NCBI GenBank assembly: GCA_017457295.1
Contig: JAFTHS010000014.1
Coordinates: forward strand, 17,264 to 81,263
Direction: 5' to 3'
Length of the DNA: 64,000 nt
Origin: Paludibacteraceae bacterium
GTDB lineage: Bacteria > Bacteroidota > Bacteroidia > Bacteroidales > Paludibacteraceae
The notes under the pieces are model-generated. The model was not told the DNA's origin, did not search any database, and saw nothing but the letters and a program-made list of their open reading frames with translations. The position numbers and the translations under genes are program-made. Of this stretch, positions 8,324-17,623 are shown piece after piece; position 1 is the stretch's first letter, and each line of letters starts with the position of its first letter.

Positions 8324-9223
8324 TTGACACTTTATCAACAAATATTTGACATGTTCTCCCGCGAGCTCAGTGCTCACGGGAGAGCATTTCTTAATTATGA
8401 ATCACTTGCAGGAGTCGAGGTCAAGGATATGACTATCGACGGTTTCCCTGCCAAATTGTTTTTCAACCCTGCTCGTGTCCGCAGCGTCATGGCTGACGTC
8501 AGCCCCGAAGCTCTGCAACAGCGCGCATGCTTCCTCTGCCCCGATGGCGTAGAGGAAAACCAACTCACCCATAATTGGGAATCCTCAACAGGGCACACCT
8601 ATTATATACGCGTAAACCCCTTCCCTATTTTCTCCCCGCACTTCACCGTTTCTTCTTCCGTACACGAACGCCAAGAACTATTGCCTCACCTTGAGGCCAT
8701 GTTGCATTTGGCAAAGGAACTACCCGAGATGACCATTTTCTACAATGGTCCTATGTGCGGTGCCAGTGCCCCCGACCATATGCATTTCCAAGCTGTGCCT
8801 CGCCACAGTCTCCCCATAGAAGACCATTTCTCCACCAACTATGCCAACGCTATCTTGGTGCAAGAAACGGATTTACAAACTCATTTGGCAGCCGTCAAGC
8901 GCGTGCTTGCTATGGGCACTATCCCCGAAGAAGCCAGCCAAACGGGCTCTCTGACTATCGGTGCTTCTCACTCCGAAGAATACGAACCCCGATGGAACAT
9001 TGTCACTTGGTACGAAGATATGTGGCATACAGTGATTTTCTTCCGCCGCGAATCCCGTCCAATGTGTTTCTTTGCTCCAGAGGAAGAGCGCATATTGTTC
9101 TCTCCTGCTACTGTAGAGATGGGCGGTATTGGCATTGTAGCTAACCGCGAGAGTTTTGACCGCCTCACCCCTGCCCGCCTCCGCGACATCATCCGTGAAG
9201 TGGCAGATAATCCGTTGGCATAA
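8324..9223 (+). CDS. HIT-like nucleotidyltransferase/phosphorylase (DUF4922 type)
   Basis: 299 residues. Two motifs suggest a HIT/GalT-fold enzyme acting on nucleotide-linked substrates: ACFLCPDG at 68-75 and GPMCGASAPDHMHFQAVPR around 142-160, whose HMHFQ is the H-x-H-x-Q triad of phosphorylases and GalT-like nucleotidyltransferases. Start: the TTG at 8324, 1 nt after the GT2 stop, gives an N-terminus (MTLYQQIFDMFSREL) like that recalled for the family; the first ATG in frame is at 8351 and would lose nine residues. A TTG start with translational coupling is preferred. Possible role: activation or breakdown of a nucleotide sugar used by the adjacent GT2. Confidence 0.75.
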   Translation: MTLYQQIFDMFSRELSAHGRAFLNYESLAGVEVKDMTIDGFPAKLFFNPARVRSVMADVSPEALQQRACFLCPDGVEENQLTHNWESSTGHTYYIRVNPFPIFSPHFTVSSSVHERQELLPHLEAMLHLAKELPEMTIFYNGPMCGASAPDHMHFQAVPRHSLPIEDHFSTNYANAILVQETDLQTHLAAVKRVLAMGTIPEEASQTGSLTIGASHSEEYEPRWNIVTWYEDMWHTVIFFRRESRPMCFFAPEEERILFSPATVEMGGIGIVANRESFDRLTPARLRDIIREVADNPLA

Positions 9224-9240
9224 TTTCACTACTCTTGCAC

Positions 9241-9248
9241 TACCTTTG
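9241..9248 (+). promoter_or_regulatory. Possible internal promoter -7 box before the SpoIID gene
   Basis: TACCTTTG lies 45 bp before the ATG at 9293, with TTGG about 22 bp upstream. This is weaker spacing than the other promoters of the window. Confidence 0.4.
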
Positions 9249-9292
9249 CGCTAGGAATAACAACATGAAGAACTAAGTTAAAAAATACTATA

Positions 9293-10483
9293 ATGAAACA
9301 CGAAATTGCAGTGGGCGTAATGACCGCCCCAAAGATTGAAGCAGTCATACCAGGTCCTCACTCTACACCAGAGCGTCCTACCTTCCTACTCAAGAATGTG
9401 CGTATTGGCATTGGCTTCCACTGGGATCGCCTCGAAGACCAAGAGTTTGAAGGCACACTCGAAATACGCGATAACGCCGATGGCACACAGACCGCTATCA
9501 ACCGCCTTGATGTGGAAGACTATCTCAGTTCGGTAATCACCTCCGAGATGTCCGCTACCTCATCATTGGAATTATTGAAAGCCCACGCCGTCATCTCCCG
9601 CAGTTGGGTTCTTCGTCCTATCATCAGCCCATCAACGGGCACCGACAAACCTGATTTGAGCGACCCTGATCGCCATGTCATCTGGTACGAAAGAGACGCA
9701 CACGAGGGCTTTGATGTATGTGCCGATGACCACTGCCAACGCTATGAAGGTATCACCCGTCGTGATGAACACCCAGAGGCAGCAGCCAACGTGCAAAAAG
9801 CCATTGATGCGACACGCGGACAAGTGCTGATGTATGACGGCAAAGTGTGCGATGCACGCTTCTATAAGTCGTGCGGCGGTGCTACCGAACTCTTCGAGAA
9901 CGCTTGGGCAAACGAACATTATCCATACCTCGAGGCTGTTCGCGATGAGATAGGCACTCCCCTACCCGACTTGACTATCGAGGAGAATGCGCAGGAGTTC
10001 ATCCGTACTTCACCATCGGCATACTGCAACACTACCGATGAGCGCGTTTTGGGTCAAGTACTCAACAATTATGACCAAGAGACCAAAGACTTCTACCGTT
10101 GGACAGTGCAATACACCGCAGCCGAACTGAGCGAGATTATCCGCGAGCGTTCGGGCATTGACTTCGGCGAGATACTAGACTTGGTGCCTATCAAACGTGG
10201 TCCTTCGGCTCGTTTGTACGAGATGCAAATCGTAGGCAGCAAGCGCACGATGGTGATTGGCAAGGAGTTAGAAATCCGCAAATGGTTGAGCAAGAGCCAC
10301 TTGTACAGTAGCGCCTTTGTAGTAGATCGCAACGAACAAGGCGACTTCATTCTCACAGGTGCTGGCTGGGGTCATGGTGTAGGACTGTGCCAAATCGGTG
10401 CCGCCGTCATGGCAGACAAGGGCTACACATACGAACAGATTCTTGCCCATTATTTCCCTGGTAGTGAAATAAAAACAATCTAA
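9293..10483 (+). CDS. SpoIID/LytB-domain protein (putative peptidoglycan-active)
   Basis: 396 residues. SpoIID-family hallmarks are present: EDYLSSVITSEMSATSSLEL with LKAHAVISRSWVL near 76-105, RYEGI, ATRGQVLMYDGKVCDARFYK followed by SCGG near 180-200, and a C-terminal GAGWGHGVGLCQIGA. SpoIID proteins are lytic transglycosylases or amidase enhancers acting on peptidoglycan. No signal peptide or membrane segment is visible (MKHEIAVGVMTAPKIE), unlike classical SpoIID, so either export is atypical or it acts on muropeptides in the cytoplasm, which fits the recycling genes upstream. It ends just before a strong terminator. Confidence 0.88.
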   Translation: MKHEIAVGVMTAPKIEAVIPGPHSTPERPTFLLKNVRIGIGFHWDRLEDQEFEGTLEIRDNADGTQTAINRLDVEDYLSSVITSEMSATSSLELLKAHAVISRSWVLRPIISPSTGTDKPDLSDPDRHVIWYERDAHEGFDVCADDHCQRYEGITRRDEHPEAAANVQKAIDATRGQVLMYDGKVCDARFYKSCGGATELFENAWANEHYPYLEAVRDEIGTPLPDLTIEENAQEFIRTSPSAYCNTTDERVLGQVLNNYDQETKDFYRWTVQYTAAELSEIIRERSGIDFGEILDLVPIKRGPSARLYEMQIVGSKRTMVIGKELEIRKWLSKSHLYSSAFVVDRNEQGDFILTGAGWGHGVGLCQIGAAVMADKGYTYEQILAHYFPGSEIKTI

Positions 10484-10502
10484 GAAAGAAAATAACAAGA
10501 AA

Positions 10503-10530
10503 AGGGTGTATCGATGATACACCTTTTTTT
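10503..10530 (+). terminator. Rho-independent terminator after the SpoIID gene
   Basis: GGTGTATC-GAT-GATACACC stem followed by eight T, 20 bp after the SpoIID stop codon. Confidence 0.9.
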
Positions 10531-10621
10531 TGTGCAAAATACTTAATCATAATTTAATTCATAGGCATAGAGGCGATTTTTTGATGATATAGGTTATGGT
10601 TTTCTTATGTTAAACATAGGT

Positions 10622-10710
10622 TAATCACTAACTAATCACTAATTAATCACTAATCAATCACTAATTAATCACTAATTAATCACTAATTAATCACTAATTA
10701 AAGTCAGGTA
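10622..10710. repeat. 11-bp tandem array, copy 1 (TAATCACTAAT x7) with AGTCAGGTAA trailer
   Basis: Seven consecutive 11-bp units (first TAATCACTAAC, fourth CAATCACTAAT, the others TAATCACTAAT) span 10622-10698 and are followed by TAAAGTCAGGTAA. This occupies most of the 336-bp gap 10484-10819 between two convergent genes, flanked by two terminators. The same unit recurs at 20677-20743 and 48351-48421, and the same trailer at 48422-48430. Confidence 0.92.
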
Positions 10711-10754
10711 ATTGATAGGGAAGAAATAGGAAAGCCTAAGATAAGAGAAAACAA

Positions 10755-10789
10755 AAAAGAGTGTGCCTTAAATTATGGCACACTCTTTT
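10755..10789. terminator. Bidirectional terminator after the AMP ligase gene
   Basis: AAAAGAGTGTGCC, 9-nt loop, GGCACACTCTTTT, with A- and T-runs on both sides. It mainly serves the minus-strand gene train ending at 10820. The same stem (GAGTGTGCC/GGCACACT) is reused at 49618-49656. Confidence 0.85.
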
Positions 10790-10819
10790 GCTATGGATGT
10801 ATGACTATTTAGACTAAAA

Positions 10820-12454
10820 TCACTTGTACAAGAAACGCTTGATACTCTTTTTAGGAGTCTTCTCAAATGGTTCTTGCTTGACCTCAATATCGTGCACACG
10901 CGAGTAGGAAGGAAGCAAGTCGTTGAGTTTTTTGAGATTCTCCTTCATCATTCGCTCGATCTCTGCGAGAGAAAAACCCTTAGTGGTTTCTTCATCGGGG
11001 AACACCAAACCAATGAGCTTGCCTTCACGTTCCACCACAATGGATTCTGCTACACCTGTTTGATTATTAAGTTTATCTTCGATTTCTTCGGGGTAAATGT
11101 TTTGACCCGAAGCGCCCAAAAACATGCTTTTGATACGCCCACGGATAAAAATATTCTGCTTCTTATCCATATAGCCAAGATCGCCTGTGCGCAACCATCT
11201 ATCTTCGGTAAAGGCAGCCACAGTGGCATCAGCGTTTTTGTAGTAGCCCATCATGACATTTTCGCCACGAACCAAAATCTCTCCTTCACCTTTCTCGTTA
11301 GGATTATCAATCTTTGCCTCCATGCCTGGTACAGGCGCACCACATGAGCGACGCTTGAAGTATTTAGGCGGCAAGCCACTCACCAGAGGACCACACTCCG
11401 TCATACCAAAGCCAATAGTCAAAGGGAAATTCACATCCATCAAGCACTTCTCCACCATAGGATTCATGGCTGCACCGCCACAAAGGAAATAACGCACCTG
11501 CCCACCAAAAGCCTTCACAAGCGATTTGCGTACATGATTGCGAATGATATTCATAATACCAGGGGTGTACCAACAGAATTTCAGCACAGGTTTGGACAAT
11601 AGTGGATCGAGTTTCTTCTTGTGAATCTTCTCTATTACCAATGGCACTGTTGCCACCAGATATGGCTTGACATCTGCCATCGCCTTGAGCAAAATATTTG
11701 GGGTTGGGGCTTTGGTCAAATAATAAATCGTAGCACCCGCACTGAATGGATACAAGAAGTCAGCCAACTGACCAAACATATGCGCCAATGGCAACATACT
11801 CACTACTCGTTGCCCTGGCTCTACAGGCAAGATGTGTAAGCCATTCTCCGTGTTGTTGCTCAGCGAACGATGGCTAATCATCACGCCCTTCGGCGAACCC
11901 GTACTGCCCGAAGTATAGTTGATCAGTGCCAATGAATCAAGGTCGATCTCACCATCCCTAACGAGTGAGAAGAAAGTATTTTCTGTCAGTGTAGATGGTT
12001 CGCTCATTATGTGCTCTACATTGCCTTTGTATGGCTCTGCAAGATGGATGAAAGAAAAGTCATCCATTGACATTATTACTTGTAATTCAGGTAGTTCTTG
12101 GTGCTGCAATTCACGCCATACATATGGTCCAACGATGAGCATTTTGGCATCAGAGTGCTCAATCAATCGAGCTAAATCCTCCGCTTTGAAATCTTGCAGC
12201 AGCGTCACAGCCACTGCTTTGTAGGACATAATAGCCATGTAGGAAACTACCCAGTTGGAGCAATTACGACTGGCAATAGCGATCTTATCTCCTGGCTGAA
12301 TACCTAATAGGCGAAATAATTTGTGAAAACGTTGCACTTGTTGTGCCACTTCGCCATGAGTGTATTGTTTTTTCTCCCCGTAATCCACAAAGGCAATATC
12401 GCGCCAACGATTGTGGATGACTTGGTCCATATAATGCAAAAAGTGATGTTTCAT
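10820..12454 (-). CDS. AMP-forming acyl-CoA/acyl-carrier ligase
   Basis: ANL-superfamily adenylating enzyme activating a carboxylic acid, probably a fatty acid, as acyl-AMP. 544 residues with the P-loop-like YTSGSTGSPKGVMISH near residue 184-199, GFGMTECGP (A5-type), DRWLRTGDLGYMD and a C-terminal lysine-rich end (EKTPKKSIKRFLYK) holding the expected catalytic lysine. No carrier-protein domain is attached. It is the last gene of the serA-led train, 54 bp after a hotdog thioesterase, so acyl-thioester metabolism is the shared theme. Substrate chain length cannot be read from the sequence. Confidence 0.9.
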   Translation of the reverse strand: MKHHFLHYMDQVIHNRWRDIAFVDYGEKKQYTHGEVAQQVQRFHKLFRLLGIQPGDKIAIASRNCSNWVVSYMAIMSYKAVAVTLLQDFKAEDLARLIEHSDAKMLIVGPYVWRELQHQELPELQVIMSMDDFSFIHLAEPYKGNVEHIMSEPSTLTENTFFSLVRDGEIDLDSLALINYTSGSTGSPKGVMISHRSLSNNTENGLHILPVEPGQRVVSMLPLAHMFGQLADFLYPFSAGATIYYLTKAPTPNILLKAMADVKPYLVATVPLVIEKIHKKKLDPLLSKPVLKFCWYTPGIMNIIRNHVRKSLVKAFGGQVRYFLCGGAAMNPMVEKCLMDVNFPLTIGFGMTECGPLVSGLPPKYFKRRSCGAPVPGMEAKIDNPNEKGEGEILVRGENVMMGYYKNADATVAAFTEDRWLRTGDLGYMDKKQNIFIRGRIKSMFLGASGQNIYPEEIEDKLNNQTGVAESIVVEREGKLIGLVFPDEETTKGFSLAEIERMMKENLKKLNDLLPSYSRVHDIEVKQEPFEKTPKKSIKRFLYK

Positions 12455-12508
12455 AATTTGGTAAATGTTGCTATGCTCACGCTGGTGAGCAAGCTGCTAG
12501 TTATTAAT

Positions 12509-13015
12509 TCAACGTTGTTCTATAATCTCCTCTTTTGTTACCTCCTCGCCTACAAGTTCGGTAGGAAGGTAAGGTACTTGCTCAGGAGCATGCGCTGCAT
12601 CAAATGTGAAATAAGTACACGTGCATTCCACTAAGATTTCCCCCTCCGCACTGCGGATCTCACCATCCACAATAGCGATATTGCGTCGCATTTCACGCAA
12701 CCGTGCACGCATCTCAATATACTTTTGACGAATTGCCACGGGTTTACGAAAACGGGTCTCCATCTTTGCGGTTACACCCGAGGCTTGCAACTTATGGAAG
12801 ACTACCCATCCACACACTTCATCCAACAACACAGACTGGACGCCTCCATGCAATGTATTGTCCCACGATTGATAACGTGCTGAAGGATGCCAAATACATA
12901 CCACGTCGTCGCCCTCTTCGTAGAACTGCATTTTCAGTCCGACAGGGTTAGTCGGGCAACAACCAAAGCAATGGTAGCCTTCTGCGTCCAACCATGGATT
13001 TTTAATTAATCGCAT
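12509..13015 (-). CDS. Hotdog-fold (PaaI/4HBT-type) thioesterase
   Basis: 168-residue single hotdog domain: DNTLHGGVQSVLLDEVCGWVVF at about residues 52-73 is the HGG..D/E active-site segment of PaaI-like thioesterases. An N-terminal YHCFGCCPTNPVGLKM is typical of the Bacteroidetes subfamily. It hydrolyses acyl-CoA or acyl-ACP in the cytoplasm. It is directly upstream of the acyl ligase on the same strand. The C-terminal tail (EQVPYLPTELVGEEVTKEEI) extends past the fold. Confidence 0.85.
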   Translation of the reverse strand: MRLIKNPWLDAEGYHCFGCCPTNPVGLKMQFYEEGDDVVCIWHPSARYQSWDNTLHGGVQSVLLDEVCGWVVFHKLQASGVTAKMETRFRKPVAIRQKYIEMRARLREMRRNIAIVDGEIRSAEGEILVECTCTYFTFDAAHAPEQVPYLPTELVGEEVTKEEIIEQR

Positions 13016-13066
13016 ATAATAATATTTAATAGTTTGATATGCTTGGGTTCACACTCACTCAAATTC

Positions 13067-13768
13067 CTAAAGTTTTTTCGATGTCAAATCCGCCATTAAA
13101 GTTTGAAAGATCAAACAATTAGGTTCTTCCTTTAGGAATAACTCGCATTGTTGTTTGGCCTCTTCCGCCCTATTCATCTTAGCCAAACATTGCACGATAG
13201 TCATTTGCACAGCTCGCACGTTCCAAAGTTCCTTTGCATCAGGCATTTGATGATAAAGGGTATTGGACTTTTGATAGTATTCCAATGCCTTTTTCTTGTT
13301 GCCGAATGGACTATAGAACTCCACATTTCCCAACATAGATAGCACAAAAGGATTATCTGGTTGCAACTCTGCAGCTTGCTTGATATTGTCGAAAATCCCT
13401 CTGCTATACTTCAACAGTTGCGTTTTATCCAGCGATAGTTTATAGCTATACAAGCCCGATAAATAAGCATGATATTCTGCGTCAGGTATTATTCCCTTAC
13501 TCGCATGCAAATGGTTCTCATACAGCTCAAGCATTTCCTTTGCATCATTGCCACCCTTCGTTACACAATATGCAGCGAACCCATACTCGTAGTTTAGCAA
13601 TTGCTTCTGCTCCTCATTGCTCATCTTCTCCCACTCTGCCGAAGCTATATATTGCTGCCATACATTCATATCTCTCGTGAGATATGCTTGATACAACTGA
13701 TGGTTCGAATATTGCGCATAGCATATACTCGGAACCATCAGTAATATGAACAATTTTAGAAGTTTCAA
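13067..13768 (-). CDS. Exported TPR-like protein of unknown function
   Basis: 233 residues with a cleavable signal peptide (MKLLKLFILLMVPSICYAQ) followed by helical repeats of TPR character (ELQPDNPFVLSMLGNVEFYS, KKALEYYQKSNTLYHQMPDA, CLAKMNRAEEAKQQCELFLK). Probably a periplasmic protein-protein interaction module. It starts 9 bp after the PPi-PFK stop, within the minus-strand train. No enzymatic motif is visible. Confidence 0.75.
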   Translation of the reverse strand: MKLLKLFILLMVPSICYAQYSNHQLYQAYLTRDMNVWQQYIASAEWEKMSNEEQKQLLNYEYGFAAYCVTKGGNDAKEMLELYENHLHASKGIIPDAEYHAYLSGLYSYKLSLDKTQLLKYSRGIFDNIKQAAELQPDNPFVLSMLGNVEFYSPFGNKKKALEYYQKSNTLYHQMPDAKELWNVRAVQMTIVQCLAKMNRAEEAKQQCELFLKEEPNCLIFQTLMADLTSKKL

Positions 13769-13777
13769 TCTACAATC

Positions 13778-15436
13778 TTATTTCTCTTGTTGCTCAAGCA
13801 TGAGGGTACGTGTAGGTTGATCACATACCTCTGCTGGACCATAATATTGGATTGGACCTGGATAGATGTAACTCAAGTTAGGATCAGCCCAATCAGCACG
13901 ATGAGCAGCCAAATACTTGAATGGCGCACCATTGAGATCAACTAATGCCTTTTGGATTACTGGTTTCATCTTGCCGTGGCGACGCTCCATGTTCATCATC
14001 ATGGTTACAGGTACACCACCAGCTACCCATTCTGTTGCAGGCTTGGTGAGGTTCTTCACTAATGCCATATAACCCGTTTTACCTGCAGCAATGAGGTGAG
14101 CGGCAGTATTACCGAGGCTATAGCAGTAGTCAGCATCGAAGTTACTTGGCATAGCGCAACGACCTTCATAACCAAAGAAGTGGTTGAGCGCAGAGAATTT
14201 GCCTTTGTAAGTACCAGCCGCTTTGAGTTGAGCAAGACGCTTTTGCACCATCTCGATGAGAAGTTTCTCAGTCTCAATTTGGCTAACCATTACATTTCCG
14301 TGAGGGTCACGATCGAGGGTCAATTGTTTAGCAATGCCCTTTGGCAGGCTGCGATAAAGTTCACAACTTGCTGGGCTGAGCATTGACTTTACATACTCAC
14401 GCTTAGCATCGTCGCCTTCAAGAGCAGCAAACTCCTCATTCTCAGCAAGCATGTCATTGAGTTCTTGGATGAGTACACGCATAGCAGGGATAAACTCGAT
14501 TAACCCCTCTGGGATAAGTATAGTACCGAAGTTGAGTCCTGCATTAGCACGCTCTACAATTACCTCTACTATTTGTTCTACTACATCATTGAGAGTCATC
14601 TCTTTAGCTTCTACTTCCTCAGAAATGAGGCATACGTTTGGTTGTGCTTGCAATGCGCACTCGAGTGCGATATGGCTGGCAGAGCGACCCATGAGGCGGA
14701 TGAAGTGCCAGTATTTCTTAGCAGAGTTAGCATCACGTTGGATGTTACCAATAAGCTCAGCAAAGGTCTTACAAGCAGTATCGAAACCAAATGAGGTCTC
14801 AATCATCTCGTTCTTGAGGTCACCATCAATAGTCTTTGGGCAACCTATCACTTGGATACCACAGTTCTTTTGGAGATAGTACTCAGCGAGCACGCATGCG
14901 TTGGTGTTAGAGTCATCACCACCGATAATCACAATAGCCTTGATACCGAGTTCGTAGCAAACCTTAATACCATTGTCGAATTGCTCGGTCTCCTCGAGTT
15001 TGGTACGACCAGAACCGATGATATCAAAACCACCTGTATTACGATACTCATCAATAATATCAGCAGTGAGTTCAGCATACTTGCCATCTACTAAACCGCT
15101 TGGTCCGCCAAGGAAACCATAAAGTTTGTTTGCTGGGTTGATGCGTTTGAGAGCGTCAAACAAACCGCAGATTACGTTATGGCCACCAGGGGCTTGACCA
15201 CCAGAGAGGATTACACCTACGTTGAATGGTGCGACCTCAACTGCTTGAGCTGCAGGTTCAAACTCGATTACTGGCATTCCGTAGGTGTTAGGGAAGAGTT
15301 TTTGAATCTCCTCTTGATCTGCTACAGATTGTGTTTTTGCGCCTTCTTTGAGGCTTACATTTCCTTGCAACGCCACTGGCATCTTGGGTTGATACGCAGC
15401 ACGAGCGATTTGCAAAGGGCTTTTTGTCATTGTCAT
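13778..15436 (-). CDS. pfp: Diphosphate-fructose-6-phosphate 1-phosphotransferase
   Basis: PPi-dependent phosphofructokinase of glycolysis, reversible. 552 residues, the long PFP class. Motifs: [15 protein letters not shown] near 73-87, [17 protein letters not shown] near 170-186 (the second Asp of GGDD is the PPi-type signature where ATP enzymes have Gly), [10 protein letters not shown] and [14 protein letters not shown]. The start could be the ATG at 15436 or the in-frame ATG two codons later. It lies 30 bp after the M3 peptidase gene and 9 bp before the TPR gene. Confidence 0.95.
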   Translation of the reverse strand: MTMTKSPLQIARAAYQPKMPVALQGNVSLKEGAKTQSVADQEEIQKLFPNTYGMPVIEFEPAAQAVEVAPFNVGVILSGGQAPGGHNVICGLFDALKRINPANKLYGFLGGPSGLVDGKYAELTADIIDEYRNTGGFDIIGSGRTKLEETEQFDNGIKVCYELGIKAIVIIGGDDSNTNACVLAEYYLQKNCGIQVIGCPKTIDGDLKNEMIETSFGFDTACKTFAELIGNIQRDANSAKKYWHFIRLMGRSASHIALECALQAQPNVCLISEEVEAKEMTLNDVVEQIVEVIVERANAGLNFGTILIPEGLIEFIPAMRVLIQELNDMLAENEEFAALEGDDAKREYVKSMLSPASCELYRSLPKGIAKQLTLDRDPHGNVMVSQIETEKLLIEMVQKRLAQLKAAGTYKGKFSALNHFFGYEGRCAMPSNFDADYCYSLGNTAAHLIAAGKTGYMALVKNLTKPATEWVAGGVPVTMMMNMERRHGKMKPVIQKALVDLNGAPFKYLAAHRADWADPNLSYIYPGPIQYYGPAEVCDQPTRTLMLEQQEK

Positions 15437-15466
15437 AAGCGTTTTTAGTTATAATTGAGTTAATAT

Positions 15467-17596
15467 TTATTTCTTTGTAATGCCGTCACGTTCGAGAAGA
15501 GCATCAATAGATGGTTCGCCACCTCGGAATGCGCGATAAAGTTCCATTGGTTTCGCACTACCACCCTTCTCCAAGATATTCTTGCGGAAGAGATCGGCCG
15601 ACTTCTTATCGAAGATACTACCGTTTTTTGCTTTCGCGGCTTTGAATACTGAGTAAGCGTCTGCATCCAACAACTCTGACCACTTATAGCTGTAATAACC
15701 AGCGGCATAGCCACCAGAGAAGATATGGGTGAATGCAAACTCCATCTGTGTACCAGCCACGAGTGGCAATACCTGTACACATGCCATTGCATTGTCACCG
15801 AAGCGAATCACTGCCTCCGAAGCAGTCAGGCTAGAAGGCACTTCGAATGGAGAAGTCAATGTATGCCATGCCATATCTAAATAGCCGAAGCTGAGTTGGC
15901 GTACGCACGCATAAGCAGCATGGTAGGTAGCAGCACGCTGAATCTTATCTACCAAGTCTTGTGGGATGACTTCGCCTGTCTCATAGTGCTTGGCAAAGGT
16001 ATCAAGGAACTCTTTCTCGCCGAGGAAGTTCTCGTTGAATTGGCTTGGCAACTCTACGAAGTCGCGTGGTACGTTCGTTCCGTTTTGTGCAGCGTATTGG
16101 CATTGAGTGAGCATACCATGCAAGCCATGACCAAACTCGTGGAGGAAGGTCTCTACCTCATCGTAAGAAAAGAGTGCAGGCTTGGTATCTGTTGCACGGG
16201 TGAAGTTCATGACATTGACTACATGAGGACGGACATTCTTCTTGCCAAGCATATATTGCTCTTGGAAGTTGTTCATCCAAGCGCCACCGCGTTTGCCCTC
16301 ACGTGGGTGGAAGTCAGCATAATACACAGCGAGGAACTTGCCTTTTTGGTCAAAGACCTCGTAGGCAGTCACCTCTGGATGATATACTTGGATATTCTTG
16401 TTCTCTTTGAAAGTCACGCCATACAAACGTTTAGCCAATCCAAAGACACCTTCAATCACTTTTTCTTTTTGGAAATATGGACGGATGAGATCATCGGAGA
16501 TAGCATATTTCTCCTCTTTAAGTTGCTTTGAGTAGAAACTCCAATCCCATGGTTGTATGGTAGCATAAAAGCCCTTGGATGTTGCAAACTCTTGCAATTC
16601 AGCCACTTCTTGTTTAGCCACAGGCATATAACTGTCGCGGAGTTGGTCAAGGAAATTCATCACATTCTCCTTGCTCTCAGCGCAAGTCTTGGTAAGGGAC
16701 TTGTCAGCATGACAGTTTTTCTCGAATAGTTGTGCCAATGCATGACGAGTATTCACAATGTCAATAATCACTTGTGTGTTGTCAAACTCGCCACCGATGC
16801 AACGGCTGTTGTAAGCGGTGTATAGTTCGCGACGAATATCGCGGTTTTGGCAATCCTCCATCACTGGGATATAAGTAGTTGGCTTGAGGTCAAGCAACCA
16901 ACCCTGCATGCCTTTCTTCTCTGCATTGGCTTTCAACATTGCTTTGGTATCATCCTTCAAACCTGCAAGATCCGCTTCGTTGGTGATGAGCATCGTCCAA
17001 GCGTTTGTAGCTTTCAGCACATTCTGACCATAGATAAGGGTGAGTTGAGAGAGCTTTGCACTGAGCTCTTTATATACTTGCTTTTGCTCGTCATTGAGGT
17101 TAGCTCCGTTGTTAGCAAACGACTCGTAGATGTCCTCAAGCAGTTTTTGCTGCGCAGGATTTAGTTTCAGTTTGTCCTTTTGGTCATACACTGCTTTGAT
17201 ACGTTGAAAGAGTCCTTCGTTGAGGCGGATAGAAGCTGAATATTCCGACATCTTTGGCGAGAGTTCCATCGCGATGGCTTGCAGTTCATCGTTGGTCTCA
17301 GCAGAAGTGAGGTTATAGAAGCAACCAGCCACTACGCTGAGGAGTTCGCCCGACTTCTCGTATGCCTCAATGGTATTCTTGAATGTTGGAGCAGCAGGAT
17401 TATTCACAATAGCATCAATCTCTGCCAAACCTTGCTTTATGCCTTCTTCAAATGCAGGCATATAATGCTCTGGCTTAATTTCATTGAATGGATAAGTCTT
17501 GTGTGGGGTTTTCCACTCTTTGTAGTGGAAAAATGGATTGGCGCTTGCCAATGTAGTCACTGCTAAGGCAGCCATAATTACAATAGATTTTTTCAT
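15467..17596 (-). CDS. M3-family metallopeptidase, dipeptidyl carboxypeptidase (Dcp)-like
   Basis: Zinc oligopeptidase of 709 residues with a signal peptide (MKKSIVIMAALAVTTLASANP), so probably periplasmic. HEFGH at 486-490 in VETFLHEFGHGLHGML is the zinc site; the downstream FVELPSQFNENF supplies the third ligand. The N-terminal EEGIKQGLAEIDAI and the all-helical body fit the Dcp branch, which cuts dipeptides from peptide C-termini. Length is normal. It is surrounded by metabolic genes without an obvious functional link. Confidence 0.93.
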   Translation of the reverse strand: MKKSIVIMAALAVTTLASANPFFHYKEWKTPHKTYPFNEIKPEHYMPAFEEGIKQGLAEIDAIVNNPAAPTFKNTIEAYEKSGELLSVVAGCFYNLTSAETNDELQAIAMELSPKMSEYSASIRLNEGLFQRIKAVYDQKDKLKLNPAQQKLLEDIYESFANNGANLNDEQKQVYKELSAKLSQLTLIYGQNVLKATNAWTMLITNEADLAGLKDDTKAMLKANAEKKGMQGWLLDLKPTTYIPVMEDCQNRDIRRELYTAYNSRCIGGEFDNTQVIIDIVNTRHALAQLFEKNCHADKSLTKTCAESKENVMNFLDQLRDSYMPVAKQEVAELQEFATSKGFYATIQPWDWSFYSKQLKEEKYAISDDLIRPYFQKEKVIEGVFGLAKRLYGVTFKENKNIQVYHPEVTAYEVFDQKGKFLAVYYADFHPREGKRGGAWMNNFQEQYMLGKKNVRPHVVNVMNFTRATDTKPALFSYDEVETFLHEFGHGLHGMLTQCQYAAQNGTNVPRDFVELPSQFNENFLGEKEFLDTFAKHYETGEVIPQDLVDKIQRAATYHAAYACVRQLSFGYLDMAWHTLTSPFEVPSSLTASEAVIRFGDNAMACVQVLPLVAGTQMEFAFTHIFSGGYAAGYYSYKWSELLDADAYSVFKAAKAKNGSIFDKKSADLFRKNILEKGGSAKPMELYRAFRGGEPSIDALLERDGITKK

Positions 17597-17623
17597 TTTA
17601 GTATATTTAGTTCAATTTTGTTT

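Noticed and set aside
10622-10710. CRISPR array
   Set aside because: Units are 11 bp and directly contiguous without unique spacers; no cas genes in the window.
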